From Marinomonas spartinae (GTDB taxonomy: Bacteria; Pseudomonadota; Gammaproteobacteria; Pseudomonadales; Marinomonadaceae): a stretch of 64,000 nt of DNA. Numbering within the stretch: the first letter of the stretch is position 1; the number at the start of each line of letters is the position of its first letter. This document shows positions 36,949 to 46,824 of this stretch, in pieces. The position numbers and the translations under genes are program-made. The stretch covers positions 1-64,000 of the forward strand of contig NZ_JAEMUI010000002.1 of the NCBI RefSeq assembly GCF_016461715.1, in the 5' to 3' direction. The notes below the pieces were generated by a model, which saw only the letters and a list, made by a program, of their open reading frames with translations, was not told the origin of the DNA and did no database searches.

Positions 36949-37004
36949 AAAGTGCATCTGGTTGGGCACTTTTTATAGGATTATTCTGATGGGTGGTATC
37001 CTAT
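36949..37004. promoter_or_regulatory. Two tandem hairpins upstream of the MTHFR-like gene
   Basis: Stem 1 pairs 36949-36955 with 36966-36972 (10-base loop) and on the + strand runs into five Ts. Stem 2 pairs 36975-36981 with 36998-37004. They lie in the 5' region of the minus-strand MTHFR-like gene, or could form a + strand terminator. They match no riboswitch known to me. Confidence 0.4.
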
Positions 37005-37127
37005 CAGTGAATCACTTTCAAGATAACTGTCTAGCGATGAATAAAACTAAAGACTAATTGAGATGGATTAATCTGCTCAATAAACATGACATGATGAATA
37101 TTGTTTTTATCGAAAAAGGAGGGCGTT

Positions 37128-37736
37128 ATGCTGGATGTATCGAAAATTTCGGAATGGCAGACATCTGCTTTACCACCGGTGCATTTATGGTCACCACCAT
37201 TCTGTGGCGATATGGATTTGATCATTAAGGCCAATGGCGATTGGATTCATGAAGGCGGGAAAATTAAGCGAGAAAAGATGGTGACCCTTTTTTCTCGTAT
37301 TTTATGGTTTGACAATAACGAATACTTTTTGGTGACTCCCAGTGAGAAAGTACGAATACAGGTGGAAGATGCCCCATTTCTTATTACCCAGTGGCGCTTT
37401 CTTGAGAATGAACAGGTTGAGAGTGAACAAGGGCGTATCATAGAGTTTACGTCTCTTACCCATGATGTGGTGCAGTTAGGTGTTGATTGTGACATCTGGA
37501 TGGCACCGTCAAATGTGGCTCAAAAGAAAAGCGTTAGTCAAAACACAAGTTCGGAAGAAAGGCCTTATATATCCATGCGTTACGGGATGAAAGCGATGCT
37601 ACATCGTAATGTGTTTTATGATCTTACAAAGTATCTAGAGCCTGTCTCGAACGAACAAGGGGAGGGGCTTGGGCTGGTGAGTGCAGGTAAGTCTTACTTA
37701 TTAATAGATGAAGCCTCATTAATCCGTGATGAGTAA
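37128..37736 (+). CDS. DUF1285 family protein
   Basis: The ATG at 37128 follows AGGAGG with 5-base spacing; a TTG at 37101 lacks a site. The 202-residue soluble protein has the DUF1285 pattern PPVHLWSPPFCGDMDLIIKANGDWIHEGG near the N-terminus and a later WRFLENEQVESEQGRII segment. The family is widespread in proteobacteria and of unknown function, with a beta-rich, PH-like fold in known structures. It precedes the DEAD-box helicase gene on the same strand, 96 bases away. Confidence 0.85.
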   Translation: MLDVSKISEWQTSALPPVHLWSPPFCGDMDLIIKANGDWIHEGGKIKREKMVTLFSRILWFDNNEYFLVTPSEKVRIQVEDAPFLITQWRFLENEQVESEQGRIIEFTSLTHDVVQLGVDCDIWMAPSNVAQKKSVSQNTSSEERPYISMRYGMKAMLHRNVFYDLTKYLEPVSNEQGEGLGLVSAGKSYLLIDEASLIRDE

Positions 37737-37832
37737 AGAATCTCCGTGTGTGCTGGTGCTTGGCTGAGGTATAATGCGCAAAACTAACGTGTGTCAAACA
37801 CATGTATGTCATGTCTTAAAGAGGAAGGTTAC

Positions 37833-39182
37833 TTGTTATTTAAAGAATTTGGTTTTGATAATCGTATTATGAAGTCCATTGCGCATATGGGCTTTGAAGA
37901 AGCAACGGAAATACAGGCTCGCGCCATGCCTGAGGCGATGGTCGGGCGGGATTTGCTGGCTTCCTCGAAAACCGGTTCAGGAAAAACGCTGGCCTACTTG
38001 TTACCTGCTTTGCATCGTGTTTATAAAACAAGAGCGCTATCAAAGCGGGATCCGCGAGTGGTTGTGTTAGTACCAACGCGAGAATTAGCAAAACAGGTCT
38101 ACAGTCAGTTGCGTTTGTTGTTAGCGGGAACAAGCTTTTCGTCCATCCTGATTCAGGGCGGTGAAAACTTTAACGATCAGCACAAATCACTGCAAAAAGA
38201 TCCGCATTTTGTGGTTGCGACTCCAGGTCGTTTAGCGGATCACATTAAGCATCGCCATGTATTTTTAGAAGGGCTGGAGCTGCTAATATTGGACGAAGCG
38301 GATCGTATGTTGGATTTGGGGTTTGCTGACGCGGTGCGCGCGATTAACGCTGCCGCGAATCATCGATTAAGACAAACCTTGTTTTTTTCGGCGACACTGG
38401 ATAATACCGACGTTAATACTATTGCTGCGGAGCTATTGAAAGAGCCTTCACGAGTGGCAATCGGCCAAGGTTACGATGAACATAAAGACATTGAACAGCA
38501 TGTTTATTTGTGTGATCACCTCGATCATAAACAAGATATGTTAAAGCACCTATTAACCACCCAGACAATTAAGCAGGCTATTGTCTTTACTGCAACAAAA
38601 AGTGATACCGTTCGTTTAGCAGAAATGATTGAAGGGTGGGGGTTAACTACGCGCGCTTTAAATGGCAATTTATCACAAAGTGCTCGAAATAAGGTGATGG
38701 AAAGCTTTTCAAAGGGGCAGTTTACCGTGCTGGTTAGTACAGATTTGGCGTCTCGTGGTTTGGATATTGCCAGTGTCTCCCACGTGTTTAATTTTGATTT
38801 GCCAAAACAAGCGGAAGAATTTGTTCATCGTACGGGACGAACAGGACGAGCGGGTTTTAAGGGAGATGCTTACTCTCTGGTAGGCCCCAAAGATTGGCTT
38901 AACTTCAAAGCGATTGAAGCCTTTTTGCAGCGCCAGTTTGCTGTAGATGTTATCGAGGGCCTAGAAGCAAAATTTAAAGGGCTTAAGCCAGAAAAAACCA
39001 TCAAAAAAGAGGTTAAAAAAGCCCCAGCGAAGAAACTAAAAGCGGTGAAGAAGGCGCCTCGTAAGGCGGCTCCAACCAAGGGTAAGTTTCATGATAATAC
39101 CCAAGATGGCTTTGAGGCATTCAAATTGCCACCCAAGCGTTTTTCAACGCAACAAACGACCTCAGATGACGAAGAGTCTTAA
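37833..39182 (+). CDS. DEAD-box RNA helicase (SrmB/RhlE-like)
   Basis: The best start is the TTG at 37833, with AGGAAGG five bases upstream, giving MLFKEFGFDNRIMKSIAHMGF as in related helicases. The 449-residue protein has Q motif, ASKTGSGKT, PTRELA, TPGR, DEAD, SAT and HRTGRTGRAG. The C-terminal ~60 residues are Lys/Ala/Pro-rich, likely an RNA-binding tail. It resembles SrmB-type helicases, which act in 50S assembly, but the tail differs and the exact subfamily is unsure. It differs from DbpA at 15328-16710, which has a DbpA C-terminal domain. Confidence 0.9.
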   Translation: MLFKEFGFDNRIMKSIAHMGFEEATEIQARAMPEAMVGRDLLASSKTGSGKTLAYLLPALHRVYKTRALSKRDPRVVVLVPTRELAKQVYSQLRLLLAGTSFSSILIQGGENFNDQHKSLQKDPHFVVATPGRLADHIKHRHVFLEGLELLILDEADRMLDLGFADAVRAINAAANHRLRQTLFFSATLDNTDVNTIAAELLKEPSRVAIGQGYDEHKDIEQHVYLCDHLDHKQDMLKHLLTTQTIKQAIVFTATKSDTVRLAEMIEGWGLTTRALNGNLSQSARNKVMESFSKGQFTVLVSTDLASRGLDIASVSHVFNFDLPKQAEEFVHRTGRTGRAGFKGDAYSLVGPKDWLNFKAIEAFLQRQFAVDVIEGLEAKFKGLKPEKTIKKEVKKAPAKKLKAVKKAPRKAAPTKGKFHDNTQDGFEAFKLPPKRFSTQQTTSDDEES

Positions 39183-39310
39183 AGATGGCCTTCTGTTGGC
39201 GTTATTATGATCGGCTCTTGTTGCAAAACGGCTGTCTGGTGGGTTGATTTGTTGACAGATTAACCTAATACCAGCTATTTGTTAACTAAGAAACTATTGG
39301 AGATTAGCCT

Positions 39311-40201
39311 ATTAATCGTTTACCGCCATTAAACTCATTGAAGTGTTTTGAATCAGCTGCGCGTCATGGCAGTTTCAATAAAGCGGCTAAAGAATTATCC
39401 GTTACACCTTCTGCGATTAGCCATCAAATTAAAGGATTAGAAGGGTTTCTTGGGGTTGAATTGTTTCGTCGAACGAAGCGAAAGGTGATTTTAACCGATG
39501 CCGGTGAAGCGTATCTTAAGCCGATTAAACGCATATTTGAGCAATTAGAAAGTGCCACGGCAGAGCTTAAAAGCTCACAGCGGGTTGGTTCGCTTCGTTT
39601 AGCGGTGGCGCCTGCGTTTTTAACCCGATGGTTGATGCCACGGATGGAGCGCTTTCAATCACAATACCCAGATATAGAGATTGAAATTAGCTCCTCGACT
39701 GGGTTGATTGATTTCTCAACTGGTGATATCGATATGGCGGTGTATTTTGGTTATGGTGATTGGGATGATGTGGAGTCTCATTTTCTAACACCTGCTAAAT
39801 TATCACCAGTATGCAATCCTAAATTGATTCGTGCAGATCAGCCGATCAATACCCCAGAAGATATGCGTTTCTATCCCTTATTGCACGTGACAAAGCGTAA
39901 GGATGAGTGGCATGATTGGCTTAAACAAAATGGCTTAGACCCTAAGGTATTCCGCCGGGGGTTGATGTTTTCGAGTGGGTCTTTGACGGCTGGTGCAGCG
40001 GCTCAGGGGTTGGGTATTTCTTTGTCTAATGTGGATCTGGTGATGCCAGAGATTGCAGCAGGTACGCTTAAGGTATTGTTTGATCAGCCTTTGGTAACCG
40101 CGCGTTCTTTCTATTTAGTATATGAGAAACGTCGCAGTGTCACACCGGCCATGTTGGCTTTTAAAGAATGGATCATCGAAGAGATGGTTGGCAATAAGTG
40201 A
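39311..40201 (+). CDS. LysR-family regulator (GcvA-like) with an apparent ATT start
   Basis: The in-frame sequence before the first conventional start (TTG 39338) reads INRLPPLNSLKCFESAARHG, which is the conserved GcvA-type LysR N-terminus. An in-frame TAG at 39305 limits the gene, leaving ATT at 39311 as the plausible initiator; GGAG lies 8 bases upstream. That gives 296 residues. The winged helix (NKAAKELSVTPSAISHQIKG) is intact and the C-terminal effector domain is complete. The regulated gene is unknown; ppnP follows 42 bases later. ATT initiation is rare (infC, pcnB) and would make expression low or IF3-sensitive. Confidence 0.78.
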   Translation: MNRLPPLNSLKCFESAARHGSFNKAAKELSVTPSAISHQIKGLEGFLGVELFRRTKRKVILTDAGEAYLKPIKRIFEQLESATAELKSSQRVGSLRLAVAPAFLTRWLMPRMERFQSQYPDIEIEISSSTGLIDFSTGDIDMAVYFGYGDWDDVESHFLTPAKLSPVCNPKLIRADQPINTPEDMRFYPLLHVTKRKDEWHDWLKQNGLDPKVFRRGLMFSSGSLTAGAAAQGLGISLSNVDLVMPEIAAGTLKVLFDQPLVTARSFYLVYEKRRSVTPAMLAFKEWIIEEMVGNK

Positions 40202-40243
40202 GTTTTACGTTGTTGTTATTCGTTGAATGGAGTGGTTGTAAAC

Positions 40244-40534
40244 ATGAGTAAAGGTCTAACAGTAAATAGTTATTTCGATGATCAGGTGAAGTCCATTGCC
40301 TTGGAAAACCAAGAAGGGGTGTCTACTGTCGGTGTCATGATGGTGGGGGACTATGAGTTTGGTACCAGCAAAAGAGAATATATTACCGTGGTCTCTGGTG
40401 AGCTGACAGTAAAATTACCGGATGAAGACGATTGGAGAACGTTTTCTAAAGGCGAGAGTTTTATGGTGGAAGCGAATCAAACTTTTTCACTTCAAGTGAA
40501 GCAAGCCACTGCCTATCTTTGTCGCTACGAATAA
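40244..40534 (+). CDS. ppnP: Pyrimidine/purine nucleoside phosphorylase PpnP
   Basis: The ATG at 40244 gives a 96-residue cupin close to E. coli PpnP/YaiE (94 residues). It has NSYFDDQVKSIAL, VGVMMVGDYEFGTSKREYITVVSGELTVKLPD and the ending ATAYLCRYE. The enzyme phosphorolyses several nucleosides to bases and ribose-1-phosphate in the cytosol. A TTG start 21 bases upstream is possible but poorer. It lies before a very strong terminator. Confidence 0.93.
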   Translation: MSKGLTVNSYFDDQVKSIALENQEGVSTVGVMMVGDYEFGTSKREYITVVSGELTVKLPDEDDWRTFSKGESFMVEANQTFSLQVKQATAYLCRYE

Positions 40535-40557
40535 ATAACGTATGCAGCACATGGCAA

Positions 40558-40595
40558 GCATAAAAAAGGCTGATCGAATCAGCCTTTTTTATGCT
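40558..40595. terminator. Strong bidirectional terminator
   Basis: AAAAAAGGCTGAT (40562-40574) pairs with 40578-40590 around a 3-base loop, extended by AGCAT/ATGCT flanks. A and T runs on both sides suit both convergent genes ppnP and mltD. Confidence 0.93.
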
Positions 40596-40606
40596 TAAAG
40601 AGAGGG

Positions 40607-42268
40607 TTAGCCACCAACCACATTGACCAGCAATGTCACCTTGTCGCCAGGCTGAACGTATTTCTGTTCGCCAACTTCAGGGTTCCACTTTTTGATTTCA
40701 TTCAATGTCACTTTAAATTTATTGGCGACCATCGCTAAAGAATCCCCTGAGCGAATCGTATAGACGACTTTTTTAATGATGCTGCGGTTGCTACTGTTAG
40801 CTTGTCGTTTTGGCTCAAGCCAGATGACAAGTTTCTTCCCTGGGCGTAATGGATCAGCCAATCCCATATTATTCCAGCGCGCTAGGGTTGTTGAGTCGGT
40901 ATCGTATTTATTGGATATCGCCCATAAGCTATCGCCTGGTTGAACGGTATAGTTGATTTTAATGCGATTACGACCTGGTGCTCTGTCTTGCTTGGCGAGC
41001 AAGCGTTGATGTGAGCTTAGTGTATAGCTACTGATTTTATTGCCAGCCACAGGAATCATTAATTCCTGACCGACACGAATCAATGTGGAGGACATCTTAT
41101 TGACGTCTTCTATGACATTGACTGTTGTGTTGTGACTCTTAGCAATGGCTCGTAAATTGTCGCCTGCTTCCACGCGATAGCGAATCCATGTTACACGATC
41201 TTTTTTCGGTATCTTCGCTAGGTTGGCGCGAAATAGAGCCGCTTTTTTAACCGGTATTAGCAGTCTATGGGGACCGTCTGGTGCGGTAGCCCATTGATTG
41301 AATGCAGGGTTTAACAAATACACCTCGTCAATACTGATGTCAGCCATTTTGGCTGCTTGGGCTAGGTCAAGTTGTCCGCCAATATTCACGCTTTCAAAGT
41401 AGGGTTTGTTGGGGATAAAAATAGGTTTGTAATGGTACTTGGCTGGATCTTTGATGATTTTGGCCAGAGCAAGCAGTTTAGGTACATAAGCACGGGTTTC
41501 TTTGGGTAAGTCCAAGGCCCAAAAATCAGTTGGTTTGCCTTCCCGTTTGTTTTTCTGTATCGCGTTTAAGACCGTCCCTTCGCCTGAATTATAGGCCGCT
41601 AATGCTAATAACCAATTCCCATCAAACATTTTGTTTAGACGGGTTAGATAGGCAATGGCTGCGTGGGTTGAGTCGATAATGTCACGTCGTCCATCATACC
41701 ACCAGTCTTGGTCCAAACCGTACATGCGCCCGGTCGAAGGGATAAATTGCCAAGGGCCAGAGGCTTGACCATGGCTGTAGCCAAAGGGATCAAAACCACT
41801 TTCAACAATCGGTAAAAGCGCGATTTCTGTAGGAATGTGAGCTTTTTGCAGTTGATCCACAATATAGTATAAATAACGTTCACCACGTTTTGAAACACGA
41901 TCAAGATAGCCAGGATGAGAGCTAAACCAGCGCAACTGAGAAGAGAGTCTAGGTTTGTCAACATTTAAGTTCAGCTTAAAACCATTACGAATTCTGGTCC
42001 AAAGGTCTTTGGGAGGCTGTGGTTTACTTGCCTTTTGTTGTTCCTGTGTATTGACGTCTTGAGTTGATGAAGACGTATCATTGTCATCAGGCGAAACAGG
42101 TGGAACCGTATCAATAAAGCCGATTTTGTTAACATCGGCAGGAGTGGCATCTGAATCTGCGTCAGCTTCAAGGTCTGTTTTGCTGTTGCTATTCTGGATA
42201 TTTGAGGCTGTTTGGCAGCCTGTTAGTACTAGGCTTATCAACAAAACCCAAAAAAAATGTTTACTCAT
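40607..42268 (-). CDS. mltD: Membrane-bound lytic murein transglycosylase D
   Basis: I start at the ATG at 42268. A lipoprotein signal ends at LTGC (Cys18). After a Ser/Asp-rich linker, the SLT domain carries the catalytic Glu156 in LLPIVESGFDP, then GPWQFIPSTGRMYGL and AYNSGEGTV. Three LysM modules follow at about 365-410, 435-480 and 505-550, one more than the two of E. coli MltD, giving 553 residues. It cleaves peptidoglycan to 1,6-anhydromuropeptides at the outer membrane's inner face. gloB lies just upstream on the same strand, a common gammaproteobacterial pair. Confidence 0.94.
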   Translation of the reverse strand: MSKHFFWVLLISLVLTGCQTASNIQNSNSKTDLEADADSDATPADVNKIGFIDTVPPVSPDDNDTSSSTQDVNTQEQQKASKPQPPKDLWTRIRNGFKLNLNVDKPRLSSQLRWFSSHPGYLDRVSKRGERYLYYIVDQLQKAHIPTEIALLPIVESGFDPFGYSHGQASGPWQFIPSTGRMYGLDQDWWYDGRRDIIDSTHAAIAYLTRLNKMFDGNWLLALAAYNSGEGTVLNAIQKNKREGKPTDFWALDLPKETRAYVPKLLALAKIIKDPAKYHYKPIFIPNKPYFESVNIGGQLDLAQAAKMADISIDEVYLLNPAFNQWATAPDGPHRLLIPVKKAALFRANLAKIPKKDRVTWIRYRVEAGDNLRAIAKSHNTTVNVIEDVNKMSSTLIRVGQELMIPVAGNKISSYTLSSHQRLLAKQDRAPGRNRIKINYTVQPGDSLWAISNKYDTDSTTLARWNNMGLADPLRPGKKLVIWLEPKRQANSSNRSIIKKVVYTIRSGDSLAMVANKFKVTLNEIKKWNPEVGEQKYVQPGDKVTLLVNVVGG

Positions 42269-42322
42269 AGCTATCACAAATTGATTAAAAGTCGCAACAT
42301 TTTAAAGATGTGGTATTTTAAA

Positions 42323-43096
42323 TCAACCATAAGTGTCCTTTGCACGCCTTACTTGACTAAATGCAGACGCAGGATCTTGGGCGATTGCTTCGCCAAGTTG
42401 TTGGGCTGCGTTCTCAATAATGTGAGTAGAATCAGTCCTTAGAAACGGATTGGTCGCTTTTTCGAGGCCCATTTCACTGGGTAAAGTGACTTGGTTATTT
42501 CCTCTTTTTTCTTCACAAATTTTTTGTGTTTTTTTCAGTATAAGGTTGTTTGGATCAAGATGTTCTGCAAATCGGTAGTTTGCTAGAGTATATTCGTGGG
42601 TGCAATAGACGAGTGTATTGTCAGGCAATTTGGCTAATTTATTCATGGCGGCAAGCATTTGTGCCGGTGTGCCTTCCATGATCCGACCACAGCCTCCTCG
42701 AAAAAGGGTGTCGCCGCATAACAGAATGGGAGTGTCTAAGCTGGAAAAGTAGCATAAATGATCCAGTGTATGCCCAGGTGTCTCTAACACGCTAAATTGA
42801 CGAGAGAATATGGAAACGCTATCGCCCTCATAGACAGGGTGTGTGACGAGGTGTGAGAGGTGTTCTGGTCCGAATACATCGCAATTGAAATGAGATTTTA
42901 ACTCAGCAACACCCCCCGTGTGATCGTGATGATGGTGAGTAATGAGAATACCACTTAAGGTTAAGGCTTCTTGTTGACAGTATTGGAGGACGACATCGGC
43001 GTCACCAGGATCCACCGCCCAGACTTGTGAACTATCTTTCTCTTTGATTATCCAGATATAATTGTCATTAAAAGCGTGAAGTGGAATCAGTGTCAT
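42323..43096 (-). CDS. gloB: Hydroxyacylglutathione hydrolase (glyoxalase II)
   Basis: The ATG at 43096, with AGGGTGA just before it, gives 257 residues starting MTLIPLHAFNDNYIW; an upstream ATG adds 11 residues not found in the family. The metallo-beta-lactamase motif is T-H54-x-H56-x-D58-H59, with later Asp and His ligands in GDTLFRGGCGR and CTHEYT. It hydrolyses S-D-lactoylglutathione to lactate and glutathione in methylglyoxal detoxification. Divergent from yafS, as in E. coli. Confidence 0.95.
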   Translation of the reverse strand: MTLIPLHAFNDNYIWIIKEKDSSQVWAVDPGDADVVLQYCQQEALTLSGILITHHHHDHTGGVAELKSHFNCDVFGPEHLSHLVTHPVYEGDSVSIFSRQFSVLETPGHTLDHLCYFSSLDTPILLCGDTLFRGGCGRIMEGTPAQMLAAMNKLAKLPDNTLVYCTHEYTLANYRFAEHLDPNNLILKKTQKICEEKRGNNQVTLPSEMGLEKATNPFLRTDSTHIIENAAQQLGEAIAQDPASAFSQVRRAKDTYG

Positions 43097-43197
43097 TGTC
43101 ACCCTATCCTTATTTCGTGTTATGGGCATTGGCTCATGGGCTTATGTATCCATGTGTTGCTGAAGAGAACGCCAAAATTAATTAGAGATTTCATTGT

Positions 43198-43938
43198 ATG
43201 TTGGATGAGCAATCAAGACAATTATTTCAAGCTTGGTATGAAAGCGATCTTGGGCAGCATCTTCGTCATATTGAAGTAACCGAAGTAGAAAGCGAAATCG
43301 ATCATGAGGTGGGTTATTATTTGGTGATCCAATCTCCAGTCCAAAAGATTGTTCTTGAGAGCCATCGTTTGCGTGAAACGATGGTGATTGCACCAGAGCT
43401 TGAGCTAGGGGCACCTAAAAATACAGTAGTCGCCAAATCGAATGAGCTACCTTTTGAATCGGATGGAATTGATGTGCATGTGATGCATCACACACTCGAC
43501 TTGTCTTTAATGCCTCACGATGATCTTCGTGAAGCGGCGAGAACCTTGTTGCCAAGTGGTAAATTAATCATAGTGGGTTTTAATCCATGGAGCTTGTGGG
43601 GGTTGCGGCGTTTTTTCTCAAAACGTACGAGCGCACCTTGGAATGCCCAGTTCATTAATCATCGTCGTTTGGAGGATTGGCTGAAAGTGGCAGGGTTGTC
43701 ATTAGACAACAAGCGCTTTGTGTCTTTTGAACCACCATTTCATAACAGCCGTTGGCGTCGCCGCTTTTCTTGGGTTCGGTCTTTGCTAAAACCATTAAAG
43801 CTCCCATTTGGTGGCGTTTACATTATGACAGCTACCAAGTTGTCACCACGCTATATACCATTGAAGCCTCGTTGGAAAACGGCAAGGGTACATGTGCCAC
43901 CCTTTACTAAGCCGACAACAAAAGGAATGAAAGATTGA
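43198..43938 (+). CDS. YafS-like methyltransferase-fold protein
   Basis: This 246-residue protein lies between gloB and rnhA, as yafS does in E. coli. It has a partial class I methyltransferase pattern, with [21 protein letters not shown] (motif II region) and [28 protein letters not shown]. The glycine-rich motif I of SAM-dependent methyltransferases is not obvious at the expected place, a feature shared with YafS. Enzymatic activity is therefore uncertain. Its TGA overlaps the rnhA TTG start by 4 bases, implying coupled expression. Confidence 0.82.
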   Translation: MLDEQSRQLFQAWYESDLGQHLRHIEVTEVESEIDHEVGYYLVIQSPVQKIVLESHRLRETMVIAPELELGAPKNTVVAKSNELPFESDGIDVHVMHHTLDLSLMPHDDLREAARTLLPSGKLIIVGFNPWSLWGLRRFFSKRTSAPWNAQFINHRRLEDWLKVAGLSLDNKRFVSFEPPFHNSRWRRRFSWVRSLLKPLKLPFGGVYIMTATKLSPRYIPLKPRWKTARVHVPPFTKPTTKGMKD

Positions 43939-44378
43939 AAAACGTTATTTTATATACCGATGGGGCTTGTAAAGGCAACCCAGGTATTGGGGGCTGGGGC
44001 GCTTGGCTCACTTTCGGGCAGCACGAAAAACGCCTTTGTGGCGGAGAGCGTGATACAACCAATAATCGCATGGAGCTAATGGGAGCCATTGAAGGGCTAA
44101 AGGCGCTGAAAGAAAAATGCCAAGTGACACTGTATACCGATTCATCTTATGTGCAAAAAGGCATTACGGAATGGCTGGCTGGCTGGAAGCGCAAAGGCTG
44201 GAAAACGGCCTCAAAGCAGCCAGTGAAAAATAAAGACCTGTGGCAAGCCTTAGATGAATTATGCCAGTTTCATGATGTAACCTGGAAATGGGTAAAAGGT
44301 CATGCTGGTATCGAAGGGAACGAAATTGCGGATCAATTGGCAAATCAGGGTATTGAAGAGTTGAGAGCGAAATCATGA
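43935..44378 (+). CDS. rnhA: Ribonuclease HI
   Basis: A TTG start at 43935, with AAGGA upstream, gives 147 residues. The four catalytic acidic residues are Asp9 ([11 protein letters not shown]), Glu47 (NNRMELMG), Asp69 (YTDSSYV) and Asp133 (NEIADQLA). The basic protrusion is present ([21 protein letters not shown]). It degrades RNA in RNA-DNA hybrids and R-loops. It overlaps yafS by 4 bases and dnaQ by 4 bases, all on the same strand; in E. coli rnhA and dnaQ are divergent. Confidence 0.97.
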   Translation: MKNVILYTDGACKGNPGIGGWGAWLTFGQHEKRLCGGERDTTNNRMELMGAIEGLKALKEKCQVTLYTDSSYVQKGITEWLAGWKRKGWKTASKQPVKNKDLWQALDELCQFHDVTWKWVKGHAGIEGNEIADQLANQGIEELRAKS

Positions 44379-45091
44379 GACAAGTCATTCTGGATACAGA
44401 AACTACAGGTATTGACCCTAAGCAGGGGCATCGCATTATTGAAATCGGTTGCGTCGAAATGGTAGATCGCAAACTGACCAATAACCACTTTCATGTTTAT
44501 ATCAACCCAGATCGCGAAGTAGAAGAAGAGGCGTTTAAAGTTCACGGCATCAGTAATGAGTTTTTGGCCGATAAGCCGAGATTTCGTGATGTTGCGCAAG
44601 CGTTTTTTGATTTTATCAAAGGAGCGGAATTAATCATTCACAACGCGCCGTTTGATATTGGCTTTATCGATCATGAGTTCTCCCTGTTAGGGGGGTATCC
44701 CAAGGTTGCAGACGTTTGTGACGTTTTTGATAGCTTGGTGTACGCCCGTAAAAAACACCCAGGTCAGAAAAATAGCCTTGATGCTTTGTGTAAGCGTTAT
44801 GGTATTGATAATTCACACCGTGAATTACACGGGGCTTTGTTAGACTCTGAGATCTTAGGGGATGTCTACCTATTAATGACGGGTGGGCAAACCAGTTTAG
44901 GATTAAGCAGTGGTTCAGAGCAAGATTCTAAAAGAAATGATGAAACGGGCGGCACCATCTATCGTCTCAGCTCTGACCGTCCAAAGCTAAAAGTCATTCG
45001 AGCCAATGAAAATGAGTTGAAAATGCATGAGGAACGCTTGGATCTAATAGAGAAAAAGTCTGGCCAAGCGTTATGGCGCATAAAGCATTAA
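44375..45091 (+). CDS. dnaQ: DNA polymerase III epsilon subunit
   Basis: The 238-residue proofreading exonuclease has ExoI Asp7/Glu9 (VILDTETTG), ExoII in [14 protein letters not shown] and ExoIII in [19 protein letters not shown]. The C-terminal segment after ~185 should bind the polymerase alpha subunit. It removes 3' mismatches in the replicative core. It starts inside the rnhA stop (ATGA overlap), so yafS-rnhA-dnaQ form one operon ending at a strong terminator. Confidence 0.97.
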   Translation: MRQVILDTETTGIDPKQGHRIIEIGCVEMVDRKLTNNHFHVYINPDREVEEEAFKVHGISNEFLADKPRFRDVAQAFFDFIKGAELIIHNAPFDIGFIDHEFSLLGGYPKVADVCDVFDSLVYARKKHPGQKNSLDALCKRYGIDNSHRELHGALLDSEILGDVYLLMTGGQTSLGLSSGSEQDSKRNDETGGTIYRLSSDRPKLKVIRANENELKMHEERLDLIEKKSGQALWRIKH

Positions 45092-45106
45092 CGATTTCAT
45101 CCCACT

Positions 45107-45140
45107 AATCCCTCTGTTGTGGTAACAGAGGGATTTTTTT
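45107..45140 (+). terminator. Rho-independent terminator after dnaQ
   Basis: A 12-bp stem (45107-45118 with 45124-45135) with a 5-base loop ends in seven Ts, 15 bases after the dnaQ stop. Confidence 0.92.
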
Positions 45141-45169
45141 GGGTTAAATCACCTGTTCATTTCGTGTTT

Positions 45170-46669
45170 TTACAGTAAGTACGTCACACATAATCCCCCC
45201 GTCACACTTAAGATAACCGTGTAAGGCAAGGCCATCCATACCATTTTTCCATAAGAAAGGCGTAGCAGCGGAGCAATGGCAGAAGTCAGCAAGAATAGAA
45301 AAGCCGCTTGACCATTTGGTGTGGCGACACTGGGTAAGTTTGTGCCTGTGTTAATGGCAACTGCGAGAGTATTAAAGTGCTCAAGACTGATCATGCCAGA
45401 CTGCAAAGCGGCTTTGACTTCTGTGATGTATACCGTTGCAACGAAAACGTTATCACTAATCGCCGACAAGAGACCATTCGCAATAAAGAACATGAGGGGT
45501 TGAGAATGGGTTGGCATATGCAAAACCGTATCAATGATCGGCTGAAAAAGATGTTGAGAATGAATGACAGAGACAATGGTAAAAAACACCACTAATAGCG
45601 CGGTGAAGGGTAGGGCTTCTTCAAAGGCATGACCAATACGATGCTCTTCTGTGATGCCATTAAAGGCCGTCAGTAAGACGATGACCATTAAACCGACTAG
45701 CCCCACTTCTGCAACATGAAAAGCCAGTGCGAAGATTAATAGCACCGCAACGATCCCTTGTATGACTATCTGTGCTTTGTGTTTCGGAGTGCTTTTTTTG
45801 GACTCTTCCTCTTCGAAGTTTTGCAAAATATTGCGTACGTTCTCAGGTAACGTAGCACCATAGCCGAACCAGGACATCTTTTCTAATACGATGACAGTGA
45901 GTAGTCCCATAATCAACACAGGGATAGAAACTGGAGCTATGCGCAGGAAGAATTCAATAAAATCCCAACCAGCGACTTTGGCAATCAATAAGTTTTGTGG
46001 CTCTCCTACTAATGTTGCAACACCACCTAAAGCGGTACCAATGGCGCCGTGCATCAATAGACTGCGTAAAAAAGAACGAAATTGTTCTAGATCATTAGCA
46101 TTGACCGGCAAGATAGTATCATCATTAGTATGATCGTATTTTTCGCTGGGTTGTCCTGAGGCCACTTTATGGTAAACCGAATAGAACCCAATGCTGACGC
46201 TAATCAGTACAGCGGTCACCGTTAACGCATCTAAAAAAGCGGACAGCAAGGCCGCAGCAAGGCTAAAAAACAGTGAAATGGCAATTTTAGAGCGAACTTT
46301 CACTAAGAGTTTATTGAAAATAAACAGCAGCATGTCTTTCATAAAGTAGATGCCAGCCACCATGAACATCAATAACAGTATAACTTCAATGTTGCTCGTT
46401 ACTTCATGATAGACCCCTTCAGAGCTGGTCAGGTTTAGCATGACTGCTTCAATGGCAATCAGCCCCCCAGGTTGAAGTGGATAACACTTTAGTGCCATGG
46501 CAAGGGTAAAGATAAATTCGACAATCAATAGCCAGCCTGTCACAAAAGGCCCAAGCAAAGCTAATGATAGAGGGTTTAAAATAAGAAAGGCGATAATGAC
46601 TTGTTTGTACCAAAGGGGTGATCCCCCAAGAAAGTTATGACCAAATGCTTGTGAAAGAGTGCCTTTCAT
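45170..46669 (-). CDS. nhaB: Na+/H+ antiporter NhaB
   Basis: This 499-residue inner-membrane antiporter matches NhaB in detail: [73 protein letters not shown] and [21 protein letters not shown]. About 12 helices are predicted. It exchanges Na+ for H+, supporting sodium homeostasis in a marine organism. AAGGAG precedes the ATG by 6 bases. Converges on the dnaQ operon; divergent from sohB. Confidence 0.97.
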   Translation of the reverse strand: MKGTLSQAFGHNFLGGSPLWYKQVIIAFLILNPLSLALLGPFVTGWLLIVEFIFTLAMALKCYPLQPGGLIAIEAVMLNLTSSEGVYHEVTSNIEVILLLMFMVAGIYFMKDMLLFIFNKLLVKVRSKIAISLFFSLAAALLSAFLDALTVTAVLISVSIGFYSVYHKVASGQPSEKYDHTNDDTILPVNANDLEQFRSFLRSLLMHGAIGTALGGVATLVGEPQNLLIAKVAGWDFIEFFLRIAPVSIPVLIMGLLTVIVLEKMSWFGYGATLPENVRNILQNFEEEESKKSTPKHKAQIVIQGIVAVLLIFALAFHVAEVGLVGLMVIVLLTAFNGITEEHRIGHAFEEALPFTALLVVFFTIVSVIHSQHLFQPIIDTVLHMPTHSQPLMFFIANGLLSAISDNVFVATVYITEVKAALQSGMISLEHFNTLAVAINTGTNLPSVATPNGQAAFLFLLTSAIAPLLRLSYGKMVWMALPYTVILSVTGGLCVTYLL

Positions 46670-46824
46670 TCGTTGCTCCTTGATGTGCTAGTTGCGGTTG
46701 TTGCATATACGATTCTTATTCAGTTGATAATAGCTTATTCGCTCATAATCTTACGCTAGATGTTGCTATTTTTTTCATTTGCCCCAATATCATCAAGAAC
46801 TTATCACGTTAGAGGAAGAGAATA

